Assembly (NCBI GenBank): GCA_009741485.1
Contig: CM019216.1
Span: 40,274,987-40,338,986 of the forward strand
DNA length: 64,000 nt
Origin: Malurus cyaneus samueli
Lineage: Eukaryota > Chordata > Aves > Passeriformes > Maluridae
Direction of reading: 5' to 3'
Made by a program: the position numbers and the translations under genes
Shown here: positions 38,201 through 47,734 of the stretch, in pieces
Layout: every line of letters starts with the position of its first letter
How positions within the stretch are numbered: position 1 is the first letter of the stretch
The notes under the pieces: model-generated
What the model was told of the DNA's origin: nothing
What the model saw: only the letters and a program-made list of their open reading frames with translations
The model's database searches: none

Positions 38201-41019
38201 CATATCTAAATCACACAGCAGCTCCTATGTGACACTGAAATATTTAAGCAAGCTTTACTGAATCACAGATTGTGTATTGCACATTTTCAGCCATCTTCCC
38301 AAGTAGCTGGCGTACAAATCAACCCAAGCACTAAGAAATCAAGTTACTTAGAGACTGGAGAAGAAAAATGTCAGTCTTTATAGCTCTGGGGTTTTGTCTG
38401 TTACCCAGTTTTGGAAGTTTACCTCATTTCCACTAGCTACCACGAACTCTGACAGAGTGCCCTGTTTCCATGGAGGAATTGCTGCCCACACCTAAAACCA
38501 AACAGAAGACAACTATCAATTTTTGTAACTTTGCATACAATTGCATGTAGACAGAAGCTCTCTTCGTTAAAGAAATCTTTTTTCCTAATTGACAGAATGT
38601 CTTCACTGTTTATCAGTAACCAGTTTTAGCTTACTTTATACCAAAAATATCACAAAACTGACTAAATGATGAACTGGAAGGCTATGTAAATAAATTGTAT
38701 CATTGCACTGTGTATAAGATATAATTTATGAAACCCTGTAAACTACTCCCATGTCAAGAAAGCTCAGATTAGTGGGGCAAAGATGGCACAGAATCAGGAT
38801 TTGCAGTACTAAAATGGGTGAAATGTGAAAGCAACTGGTGAAGGTGAAAGCAAACAGTATCAGCATTTGTGTGGGCACCCATGAAGTGCTTCTTGGGTTA
38901 GGCCAAAGTTCCTACTCCAATTAACTCAAAAAAAATAAACCCAAGAATTCTTCTTGTTTGAATTCTATCTTCAATTAAAAACAAAGCAGCATTTTGAGTG
39001 TGTGCTTATAAACAAATAAATTCCACTCTTGCTACCACTGAAATGGACCAAAAACTAGAACACAGAAGGGAAATCAACTTTCAGAAGCAAGTCTCTGAAA
39101 TACTGCATTGTTCAAAGAAAAAAATGAAGGGAAAAAAGTATTTTAGGAACTTACCGTCAGATGGGCCCTATTAAGAGTGCAACAGCATTAAAAAAATAAT
39201 TATGAAAAAAATGAATGCTGAGCATCTCATAGCATATTTTAAATATACATTTGGGGAAAAAATAAAATAAGAGATTGGGGATATCACCTCATCTCCAGGT
39301 TTGAAATAAGACACAGCCAGTCCACATTCCATAATAACACCAGAGACGTCTCGACCAAGTGTTAGTGGAAATTCAGTCTCATCAGTTTTGAGTTTCAGGG
39401 GATCCCGCTTCATATTTAACGCGGTTGCACCATAACCACCTGCAAAACATGGGATCAACCACAACATACCACACTGAGTGTTCATTCATTAATTGCACAG
39501 CTCCAATTAGAAAGTATTGTCTATACATTATATACCTCATTTATGTTATAACTGAAGCATGCAAAAAAACTCCAATATTTTATATTTTTACAGATTTTGC
39601 AAATAAAGAGCAAAACTCGTTCTAGCTAATTTACTTACAAAGAAATGACTCTCCATTATAGAGTATTTAGTATGTGGTAACACTTTCAGAACTTCCAAGT
39701 CCACTGGAAATCCTGCAAATGCTCCATTTTCCAACAGCATCATGTAGCTACAGATCTAAAATAACTCCAAGCTTTCCATTTGTCTTGTCATATGAAGTAC
39801 TGTAAAAAATATTAAGGCGTATCTCCTGAGTAACCTGAGATGAGAGGTTCTCTCCTAAGATGAGAATCTGCTTCTACTGAGTAAGCAACAGACAAATGCT
39901 GTGAAGTCTCAGAATTACCCATCTAATAACTGTGCTCAGCCTGAATTTGGGTATGTATGCCCATTCAACTGTTTGGGCAAGTCTGCCTAGGAGCCCTATC
40001 ATGCTAGAAAGTGTCTTAAAAGGAATCCTTCAATAGCAAATGTCCCATTGCCAAGCCCCGAACTATACACAAAGATTTTTAAAAGTTCATTTATTAGAGA
40101 CCCAAAACACAGATTACAGCTCTGTCAGTGGGCTTCCTGCAGATGTATTTGCTCATTCCATTGAATCTGATTCAATACGCAAGCACTTCTACACATGAAA
40201 TATAAGGTATTCTACTACCACAATTTCCTTCCTATGTTTCAAACCGAGAAACTGAGTAGAAATAGCTGATTAAATATATCAAATACAGAGTTGGGAAGAG
40301 AAAGATACAGATTTCGTGGGCGGGATGACAGCAGGTGCCCAGATGCCAAATCAGAATGGGCATGGCAATGAACAACAGGGTTTGCATTAGGTCGCACATG
40401 CCGACTCGGCAGTAACTTGGACCTCCAGCCTCATAAACCTCAAAAAGAAGGGAAAATCCAGCATCACTCGGGGGAATGCTGCTCCTTGGACGGGCAAGTC
40501 TCTCGGTCAGAGAGCAGCACCACAGTCACTCCATTAAAAGTTCATCCTCGGAACACACGCACTCTTGTAAGGAGTTTTTTGCATCGTTCTTCCCTAAGAG
40601 CTTGAAAAAAACCTTTTTGTATCGTTCTTCCCCGAGAACTGGAAAATAGTTATGCTTCCAGGAGGCGGCGGTTTTCCACAGAGCTCGGGGAAACACGTGT
40701 GCTGAGACACCCGGGACACGGCGGGACAAATGTCTGCCGGGGCAGGACGGAGCCGGGGCAGGACGGAGCCCTGGCACCACTCGGGGCGCCGGGAGCCACC
40801 GGAGCCGCAGCCCCAGCACAGCCCCTGCCACCCCGGCAGCCCGGCCGCGGCTGCTCGGCCTCGGCACTTACTTCTCATGCTGAGGTCGATGGGGTTCAGG
40901 CTCGCAGCGTGAACCCTAATGATGACCTCGTTCGGGAAGTGTATGATGGGGAACGTCATGTCCCTGGTGAAGCGCAGCACCTCGTTGCTGCCGTAGCGGT
41001 CTATGACCCAGCTGGGCAT
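17110..41019 (-). CDS. RTN4IP1: RTN4IP1, mitochondrial NADPH oxidoreductase, nine exons
   Basis: Reticulon-4-interacting protein 1 (OPA10), a mitochondrial medium-chain dehydrogenase/reductase that binds NADPH and supports coenzyme Q synthesis; human mutations cause optic atrophy. Exons in transcript order are 40872-41019, 39288-39439, 38423-38491, 38064-38188, 32711-32759, 31121-31257, 28842-29025, 27393-27485 and 17110-17226. From the conserved Met at 41019 they give 357 residues. The GroES-like half covers about residues 20-130, with [14 protein letters not shown] and [12 protein letters not shown]. The Rossmann nucleotide site is [12 protein letters not shown] at residues 170-181. The C-terminal half has [25 protein letters not shown] and [12 protein letters not shown]. 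Human RTN4IP1 has about 43 more N-terminal residues carrying the mitochondrial presequence. No in-frame ATG supplies these here, so the true start is uncertain. Confidence 0.95.
21584..21697 (-). mobile_element. CR1 LINE 3' end fragment (antisense)
   Basis: Starts AGAATCATAGGATGGTTTGG and continues GTTGGAGACAACCTTTAAAG, ATTCAGTCCAACTCCC, GCAGGGACACCTTCCACTAG: the conserved CR1 3' end in reverse complement. About 115 bp survive. Confidence 0.92.
24912..24952. repeat. perfect 16-bp inverted repeat
   Basis: GAATTACACAAGGAAA at 24912-24927 is the exact reverse complement of TTTCCTTGTGTAATTC at 24937-24952, with a 9-nt spacer. It would fold into a strong hairpin on either strand. It lies deep in RTN4IP1 intron 8, away from any exon. 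Confidence 0.9.
27393..27485 (-). CDS. RTN4IP1: RTN4IP1 exon 8
   Basis: Acceptor TTCTTGCAG, donor GTATGT; 31 whole codons, [20 protein letters not shown] then [11 protein letters not shown]. An AG inside the exon at AAAG|GA could be mistaken for the acceptor, but the upstream site keeps the HLLK segment that corresponds to HFWK in human. Confidence 0.92.
28842..29025 (-). CDS. RTN4IP1: RTN4IP1 exon 7
   Basis: Acceptor TGTGTGCAG, donor GTACTT. It encodes [49 protein letters not shown], and ends in phase 0. Confidence 0.94.
31121..31257 (-). CDS. RTN4IP1: RTN4IP1 exon 6
   Basis: Acceptor TTTTTAG, donor GTGAGT. It encodes [20 protein letters not shown] through [14 protein letters not shown] to EEQLKTLP, the second and third Rossmann strands. 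Confidence 0.92.
32711..32759 (-). CDS. RTN4IP1: RTN4IP1 exon 5: NADPH-binding loop
   Basis: A 49-nt exon between CTTGCAG and GTAATA. It completes the Arg codon and encodes [16 protein letters not shown], the glycine-rich dinucleotide-binding turn. The phase fits both neighbours. Confidence 0.94.
32760..38063 (-). other. RTN4IP1: RTN4IP1 intron 4
   Basis: A 5.3-kb intron, AT-rich. It contains one CR1 fragment at 37694-37857 near its 5' (high-coordinate) end. The 118-codon open frame at 34843-35199 (+) has no recognisable motif and I treat it as chance. Confidence 0.7.
37694..37857 (-). mobile_element. CR1 LINE 3' fragment (antisense)
   Basis: AAATCATAGAATGGCCTGGG, then TTGGACAAGACCTCAAAGATG, CACCAGGTTGCTCAGAG-type phrases and CATCCAACCTGGCCTTGAAC: the CR1 3' UTR in reverse complement, truncated. 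Confidence 0.92.
38064..38188 (-). CDS. RTN4IP1: RTN4IP1 exon 4
   Basis: Acceptor ATTTCAG, donor GTAAGT. It encodes [20 protein letters not shown], then [13 protein letters not shown] to NCRGK, the linker into the Rossmann domain. It leaves AG of a split Arg codon. Confidence 0.93.
38423..38491 (-). CDS. RTN4IP1: RTN4IP1 exon 3
   Basis: 23 whole codons, [18 protein letters not shown] then ASGNE, between TTTTAG and GTAAAC. Almost identical to the human segment. Confidence 0.93.
39288..39439 (-). CDS. RTN4IP1: RTN4IP1 exon 2
   Basis: Acceptor TTTTGCAG. It completes the Ser codon and encodes [17 protein letters not shown] through [18 protein letters not shown] to YFKPGDE, the core of the GroES-like fold. 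It ends in phase 0 before GTGATA. Confidence 0.93.
40583..40643. repeat. diverged 38-bp direct duplication
   Basis: ATCGTTCTTCCCTAAGAGCT at 40583 recurs as ATCGTTCTTCCCCGAGAACT at 40621, 38 bp later, with T-rich flanks that also match. It lies in RTN4IP1 intron 1. Confidence 0.75.
40736..40770. repeat. 16-bp tandem duplication, GCCGGGGCAGGACGGA
   Basis: Two exact adjacent copies at 40736-40751 and 40752-40767, then GCC. It lies in the CpG-rich part of RTN4IP1 intron 1. Confidence 0.9.
40872..41019 (-). CDS. RTN4IP1: RTN4IP1 exon 1 (from conserved Met)
   Basis: Begins [17 protein letters not shown], matching the human segment MPAWVIDKYG. It ends in LNPIDLSMR plus one base before GTAAGT. The ATG (41017-41019) has G at -3. 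In human the homologous Met is internal, so this exon probably codes further upstream; see the findings. Confidence 0.9.
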
Positions 41020-41141
41020 GGCGGTCCGCGCCCGCGGAGAGGCGCGGAGCCCGCGGGCCGGCGCCCGCCCGCTCGCCCAGCGCAACCGCCGCCGCCCGCG
41101 GTGCCCCACGCAGCATGGCCGGGGCGAGCGGGCCGGGCCCC

Positions 41142-41216
41142 GGGATGGCGATCGGATGAACCGGGATCGGGATGAGACCCGGGATCGGGATAACGCTCGG
41201 GATCGGGCCGGGGCCC
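41142..41216. repeat. 18-bp tandem repeat in the shared promoter
   Basis: Three adjacent 18-bp units start with GGGATCGGG: 41163-41180, 41181-41198 and 41199-41216. A diverged 21-bp copy precedes them at 41142-41162. It lies just upstream of RTN4IP1 exon 1. Confidence 0.85.
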
Positions 41217-41265
41217 TTGCCGGTCGCTGCCGCTGCCCTCAGCGCTCAGCCCCGGCGGCCCGCAG

Positions 41266-41270
41266 CCAAT
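41266..41270 (+). promoter_or_regulatory. CCAAT box 1
   Basis: CCAAT followed by GGGCG, 139 bp before the QRSL1 ATG. A second copy lies exactly 30 bp downstream. Candidate NF-Y site. Confidence 0.55.
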
Positions 41271-41295
41271 GGGCGCCGCCTTCTTGGCGGCGCTG

Positions 41296-41300
41296 CCAAT
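41296..41300 (+). promoter_or_regulatory. CCAAT box 2
   Basis: CCAAT followed by GGCGCC, 21 bp before the TISU/YY1 motif. The 30-bp spacing between the two boxes is compatible with paired NF-Y binding. Confidence 0.55.
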
Positions 41301-41320
41301 GGCGCCGCCGGGTGTTGCGG

Positions 41321-41332
41321 CAAGATGGCGGC
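41321..41332 (+). promoter_or_regulatory. TISU/YY1 element
   Basis: CAAGATGGCGGC matches the TISU consensus SAASATGGCGGC at every position. TISU elements bind YY1 and sit just after the start site of many housekeeping, often mitochondrial, genes. This one places the QRSL1 transcription start at about 41290-41320. Confidence 0.8.
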
Positions 41333-41381
41333 GCGCGGGTGCCGCGCTGGGAGCAGGCTCGGGGTCGGTGTGCGGGCGTGA
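41325..41381 (+). other. upstream ORF of QRSL1 (18 codons)
   Basis: The ATG in the TISU motif opens MAARGCRAGSRLGVGVRA-stop, ending 23 bp before the QRSL1 ATG. It is out of frame with QRSL1 (offset 80 nt). It would be translated only if transcription starts upstream of 41325. Confidence 0.6.
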
Positions 41382-41404
41382 GGAGGCGGCGGGAAGGGGG
41401 AGCC

Positions 41405-41428
41405 ATGCTGCGCGCCTCTCTCCGACAG
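41405..41428 (+). CDS. QRSL1: QRSL1 exon 1
   Basis: Eight codons, MLRASLRQ, then GTGAGT. The ATG has G at -3 and aligns with human MLGRSLRE. Confidence 0.93.
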
Positions 41429-44400
41429 GTGAGTGGGGCCTCCCCGCCTGCCGGGGATGCCGAGGAGCGGGATGGGGGTGCCCAGGAATGGAACGGGCTC
41501 GCAAGGTGGCTGGGGTCCTCTCGCGTCCCCTCTCCCCGGGGCGGCCCGGCAGAGCGCTTCCCGTGGGCTCTTCCCTCAGCGGGGATCGCGCTTTCTCCCC
41601 GTTCCGCCCCGGTGCGGCCTCTGTCACCCGGCTGCCCTAAAAGGGGGTTGCGCTCTTAGGTGTCGGCGGCGTTGAAGGAAGGACGAGTCACTCCCACGGA
41701 GCTTTGCCAGCGGTGTCTGGCCCTCATCAGAAGCACCAAGTTTCTGAATGCCTACATTACTGTAGCGGAAGAGACCGCTTTGAAGCAGGCTGAGGAAGCA
41801 GAGGAAAGATACAAAAGAGGTATGTTGGTTTGTAAGTAGTGTCAGTCTGTAGAAAGCTTCTGTGGAGGAGCTGTCAGTGTTAGACCTTTGCTTTTTAAAG
41901 GGCGTGTCTTGGCTTGATTGACTTGGGGGATGAGGCTCACGCTTGAGGTTTCCATGGGTGCTCGTGGATGTACACTTGGCATTTAGGAGAGTATTTAGTC
42001 CAAAAATCAGAGGCATAAACCTGGACCAAACAAGGCCTCTCGAGCAGCACTGCGGTGCCTGTTGCTTCTTTCCTTCAGCAGTTATTTGGAATGTGCAGCC
42101 GGCAAGTGCCATCAATAGGCAGATGCAGTGGTCATTCATAGGCCTTCTGACTGGGATAGGCAAACACTTGGCACAGCCTGTTGGGTTTTTTATTAAGAAA
42201 GCAAATGAAAATAAAGCTTCATTAACTGCAGTTAATAATTGGTGAACAGAGCTGCTTTCAGTCCTTTATCTGCAGCATTTAATGGCTGACCGTCCTAATT
42301 TTCCTTTGCATTTCAAGAAAGATAGGAAAAGTAAATTTTCACCTTGTTTTCCTCTGTAGGTGACACTTCCTGTCCTCTGGCATCTTAATAAAATTGCCAG
42401 CCAGGGTGTTCTGCTTCCTGATGTAGGCCCTTTAGGGCTTTTTTTTTTTTTTTTTTGGTGGCATTGTTTGTTGGTTCATTTTTTTGGATGATGGATAATC
42501 AATCACTTGGGAAAGTTTTTCACTGCTTCAGTAATTTTTTCAGGTCATATCTACTGCGTATGTCACATAGGTGAGTTTATGGCTCCCAGCCTAGTGATGG
42601 TACAGATTTAGCAGCACCTATGGCTGAAATAAGCACTTTGTGGTCACACTGGAAGAGGGTTGCACTCCTTTGGGATAGCCAGCCTGGATGAAAGCAGCTG
42701 CCTGTCTGGAAGGCTTAGACACATTTGCTGAGCTCTGCTTTGTAAGGTCAGGTCTGGTTTGGGCAGAGCACTCAATGCTTGAGTTGGAATGGAAGATGGT
42801 TCTTGAAAATGGAACAGACAACCACCAAATGCCAAGTGCAGAGCAATCTTGCTTCCAGAAACCCCCCAAAGGGACATGTAAAATAAACAGTAACTGATGA
42901 GAGCACTGTGTTTATAGCACATTTTGCTTTAATCTCTGTTCTCTTACAATCATTCCTAATACAGGTCAGCCACTGAGCATTTTAGATGGAATTCCTATTG
43001 CAGTAAAAGACAACTTTAATACAGCTGGCATTGAGACAACATGTGCCTCAAATATGCTAAAAGGTACAGTAAAATTTTAAAATAAAATCAGATATTTTGC
43101 TCTTTAGAGGGTTTACGGTGTGGAGTCTTCCAGAAATCCAGGTATTTTCAAAAAATGAGCTGGAGTCATTTGAGGAAATACATTTATCCAATTTCACCAG
43201 CCAGGGTCATTTGGTATTACAGATGCATGTTTTTCTTCTTCTGAGCACATTATCACTTTATATTTGCATGGATTTAACACACTTACAATAAAAACCTATA
43301 TGCTACAATAAAATGGTTCCAAAATTCACATTTTCCTTCACATTGCTTTTAGGTCTAGAGGAGAGCAGTCAGTATGGTTCTGCCTAGCAAAATACAAAGA
43401 CAATGCTTTTTTGTTATTGTTCTATTTATGATTGTTGACTTAAATAGTTTTTCCATATGGCTGTAGGAAGAGTAGACATTAACAATCCCAGTATACAAAC
43501 ATGTTCTTTAAGGCACTTTAAAAAAAAATTCCTAAACTCACTGTTTCTGTTAACATGCCATGAAGGTTCTCAAGGCATTACGAAGTTTCTACAGTAAAAG
43601 CAGAAGTAGAAAACATTTCTTATTTCTGCTTTATTTTACACTAGGTAAAACTTTATATTAATCATTGTGGAAAATAGCACAAGTAAATTAGCAGAACTCT
43701 GATCAAAGTTTTTTTAATAGGAAAAGAAACAAAATATGACTTTGCTGTTGTAAAAATTGTTATATTACCAGAGATGCTTTTTCTTAAACCACATCCTCAG
43801 ACCTGTTGTGATTGATCGCAATGAGTATTAGGAATGATGTCCTTGTTCCTGATGAAAGTAGGAGTGGAGAAACCCCTGTCAGGATTCACTAAATGCTTGG
43901 TTACTACCTGAGATCCCATGTCACTATCATAGTTCTCATCTTAGGGTATGTAAGGTCTAAGTGGTACTGACAACTTAAAAATGTTCAGAGTAGCTACTTG
44001 TAAAAATAATTTGTATCATCTCACCAATTGTTCTTAATGGTTCTGATTGTTTTCAGGTTATATTTCTCCTTACAATGCTACAGTGGTTCAGAAATTACTG
44101 GATCAGGGAGCTGTGCTTTTAGGCAAAACAAACCTAGATGAATTTGCAATGGGGTGAGTGATGTTTGTTATTTTTAATGTGTGATTGTACATGAAATAGC
44201 ATACACAGCATCTGTTCCAATCTACCTGTAATCCTTAACTCCTGTTTCTGTGAGGCGAGACAATAATGAATACTTACTGGAAGGGTACAAAGAGCTGTAC
44301 ATGAACTTCTCCATGAACATTTATAGTGTTGTGTAAATGATACAGATGCTGAGTTTTGCGAACATAGTGTTCAAATGTAGCTGTGCTCGAGAGGCAGGAA

Positions 44401-47400
44401 GTGATTCAGCCTTTGCAGAAGGCCAAGGACAAGTGGCCTTCTTCGAAATTCAGTAGTGTGTTAGTAGAATTGGTCACAATACAGTTAATTGCTGCCTTTT
44501 TCACTCTCCTTACTGATGGCTTTTTGCCCTTAGGTAATTATTATGCCTCCAGTGGCAGTCCCTGCTTTCTGCAGGTCGGCCACAGGGGTAATTTGTGTGA
44601 GTGATCCCTGACTTGCAGCACACAGTCTAATCTAGAGCAATGCTTTTAAGTTTCCTAAGCTTATGTTGGTGACTTTTTGTCAGGAGCCCATTGAAAAATG
44701 CTCTTACAAATTGATTCTTCCACAAATCAGTGAAGGCAGCCAAACTGTAGCAGAGAATGGCATTGAGCTGTTAGGGATGGAAATCACTGCTAGGTCTGGA
44801 AGGTAGTCTTGGGGACTTTAGTTACCTATGAAAAACAGTATGTGCTCTATTTTGGTTTTATAATAATTAAGCCAAAGTCAGAGGATTGATTGGAAATTCA
44901 CATGGATGAGAATACTTTTACTGTATTGTTTTGAATAAAGTAATTTCTGGGTAAAAAAAAGCTATTCCTCAGAAGAAGAGCAGACAAAAAGCTTGGAAAA
45001 ACCTGATTATGCAGTATTACAACTGGTCTAAATTCATTAAAGCACAGGATTCTCCTAAAAAGGCTTATTGCCATACTGGCTTCTCATTTCTGGTCTGAGT
45101 GTTTGCATGATCTCTTGATCAGGGAGCAGATCCAGCTCTAAAGTAATGATGTCCCAATAAGGCTGGTTTTCAATTGCTGTCAGATGCTCACTCTGTCTGA
45201 TGATTTGGCTGATAACACTGGCACCTTGGAGTCAGCTGGAGCATGGGGTAGAGGTTCTGAGGAAGGAGGAAGGTACCCCCTACCCCTGCTTCTGGTGGCA
45301 GCTTACACTTGGGTGACCACAAACTGACTGAAACCAGTTTCTGAGAAGCCAGTCTGCCATTTTGAACTGTGGCCTCCACAAAGGGCTACAGGGTGAGTGA
45401 TAATGTGTCATTTCAGAGAAGTGCTTGTTCCTGATATTGTGGAGCATTTTCCCCACCTCTAGCAGCATGTATTTTCCCCACAACTGTGATCTTGCAGAGT
45501 TGGGAAAACATAATACTTTTGTTTTGAAGTGGATGTACTCCCTTACTTTTACACAGTTTAAATAATTTTTACATCTCTGTGATTGCATTCTTTTCAGTTG
45601 CATTAGCAGAAGCTAGAAAGAAGTACCAGTTCAGGTTCTGTGTCAGAAATTTGTGAAGGGCTATAAATTTTATAGTTGTGTGTATTGTTGTTGAAGTTTT
45701 GTGTACACCAGTCTTCTTAGGTTGAAACTGAATTTATGAGGATGATGGATGAGGAATTGGATTTAAAAAAATTAAATTGGTGAGTACAGTCTGTCATCTG
45801 TCACTTCTGTCTGTATTTGTCCTGTCTGGCTGTCTTAGATCTGGGAGTACGGATGGAGTATTTGGACCAGTCAGAAATCCCTGGAGTTATTCAAGACAGT
45901 ACAAGGAAAAGTCTGTCCCAAAATCCCATTCTGAAGACAAAGAGTTTAACTGGGTAATAACAGGAGGGAGCTCAGGAGGCAGCGCAGCTGCTGTGTCATC
46001 TTTCACATGTTTTGCGTAAGAGGCTTTTTTAATTGTCTTTCACTAAATGTCTCCAAATATTTTGGGATGTTTTAATTTTATAATTTTCTTATCAGCTAGT
46101 ATGAAATAGGAGAGTTATTGGCACTGGCAAGCAAGAATTTATCTCAGCATCCCTAGGTTATTTGTGGCATATCATGAAACCAGAATTAATCCATGCAGAC
46201 AAATTTAGGCGTACTCATTTCCAGCATTACTCAGTGATACGACCACTTCATACTGTGTGAAATAAAATTATAATGGCAGTAAAGGAGTGACAGTTTTATT
46301 CTTATTCCCACATAATCTCTTAAAAAGTCTTACAAGGCTTGTGACACATCCTCTTCCTCACTAAGTGCATGACACAGATACACACTGAAAACATAATTCA
46401 GCAAATTAAGATATTCCTTAATTTGTAACAATACCCTCCTTTGTTTTTATAACATAGTTACATAATAGTATATGAGATTTGGGACCTAAAAGCTTTCAAA
46501 TCCCTGATTTAACAAAACAGTACAGAGTACTTACCACATAAATACTTACAGACTTCCTTGTTTTTGGTTAGAGGACTTTTCTAATCTTGGGGTTTTTTTA
46601 GGCAAGTGTGTATTTATGGTTGTTTTGAGTTCTTTTCCTAAAGGAACTTAAATAAGCTGGATTTTTTTGTTAATAATAATAATTAACTATGAAATAACAA
46701 TGCATTATTTAGCAGATCAGTTGTCTGTACTATCTTCCCCATCTGACTGTTAAAAGAAAAGTGATCCCAGACCTTTACACTTGCATTTTATGCAACTTTT
46801 AGAGGTACATATTGGAACATGTTTTATAGAAAGTTATTTCAATTGTACTCTTAAGTGGAAGGTGTTTAAAAATGCTTTTTAGTTACTTTGTTCTTGTTTA
46901 CCCATAGGCTACATTACAAATATCTATTTTGTTGTTGAAATTTCTTGCTAATGTTGATTAGAGCTTTTTAAATTTTTTTTTAAATTATGTATCTTTTCAT
47001 CTCCTTACCCTTTACTGGGATATAACCTACTCACCATTTTAACACTGTTGAAATTGAACTCTGTATGGCCATTCCCAAGGACTGCTGGTCCTTATCCTGA
47101 GCCAGAATGGGCTGATCTCAAGAGGGTCTGGCACCTTTTCTTATGTAACTGGGCTCCCATTTTGCACTGCTCAGCACATTGTCAGATCAGGGAGATTTTT
47201 TGTCAAGCTATTTTATTGCCTATAACCTATCCTATATCCACCCTATTAATGTCTTTCAAGAACCAGGAATGCTGCTAGTCTTTGTATTTTCAATTTGAGA
47301 TTTGAATGTCTAAAAATGCAATAAAATTGAGGATATTTTATATCAACAGAAAAGCTTTGAAAAAAATTCCACTTGAGGAAAGTCAATTGAATTGGTTCAG

Positions 47401-47654
47401 TTATCTCAGAAACAAATGCCTAGGGGAAAAGTCATATACTCACTTCAATGAAAAATATACCTATTTCTGAAGTTTGAATTGGTTTGGGCTAAGATTTGAA
47501 TGAAAACTGCTTTATCTTTTTAATGCTGCGTGAGTTAAATTTATTAAAAACAGAAGAATAGCATGTTTCATTTCAATGCAATTTTTGAAATGAGAAATTT
47601 AATTTATAAAGAATGAAGTTTCAACTGTGAACAAAAAAAGGAAATCAACTTCAA

Positions 47655-47734
<80 letters not shown>

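Larger units (their letters stand above)
38189..40871 (-). other. RTN4IP1: RTN4IP1 introns 1-3
   Basis: Introns 38189-38422, 38492-39287 and 39440-40871. The first-intron end at 40560-40871 becomes GC-rich as it enters the CpG island and carries two small local duplications (see the repeat entries). Confidence 0.75.
40680..41640. promoter_or_regulatory. CpG island and bidirectional promoter region
   Basis: An abrupt GC- and CpG-rich stretch in otherwise AT-rich DNA. It covers RTN4IP1 exon 1 (-), QRSL1 exon 1 (+) and the 385 bp between their ATGs. No TATA box is seen. CCAAT boxes lie at 41266-41270 and 41296-41300, and a CACGTG E-box at 40694-40699. This is the usual form of a housekeeping bidirectional promoter. 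Confidence 0.85.

Noticed and set aside
40526..41659. Many long open frames (up to 218 codons) around the CpG island on both strands
   Set aside because: High GC removes stop codons by chance. Only RTN4IP1 exon 1 and QRSL1 exons 1-2 have homology and splice signals there.
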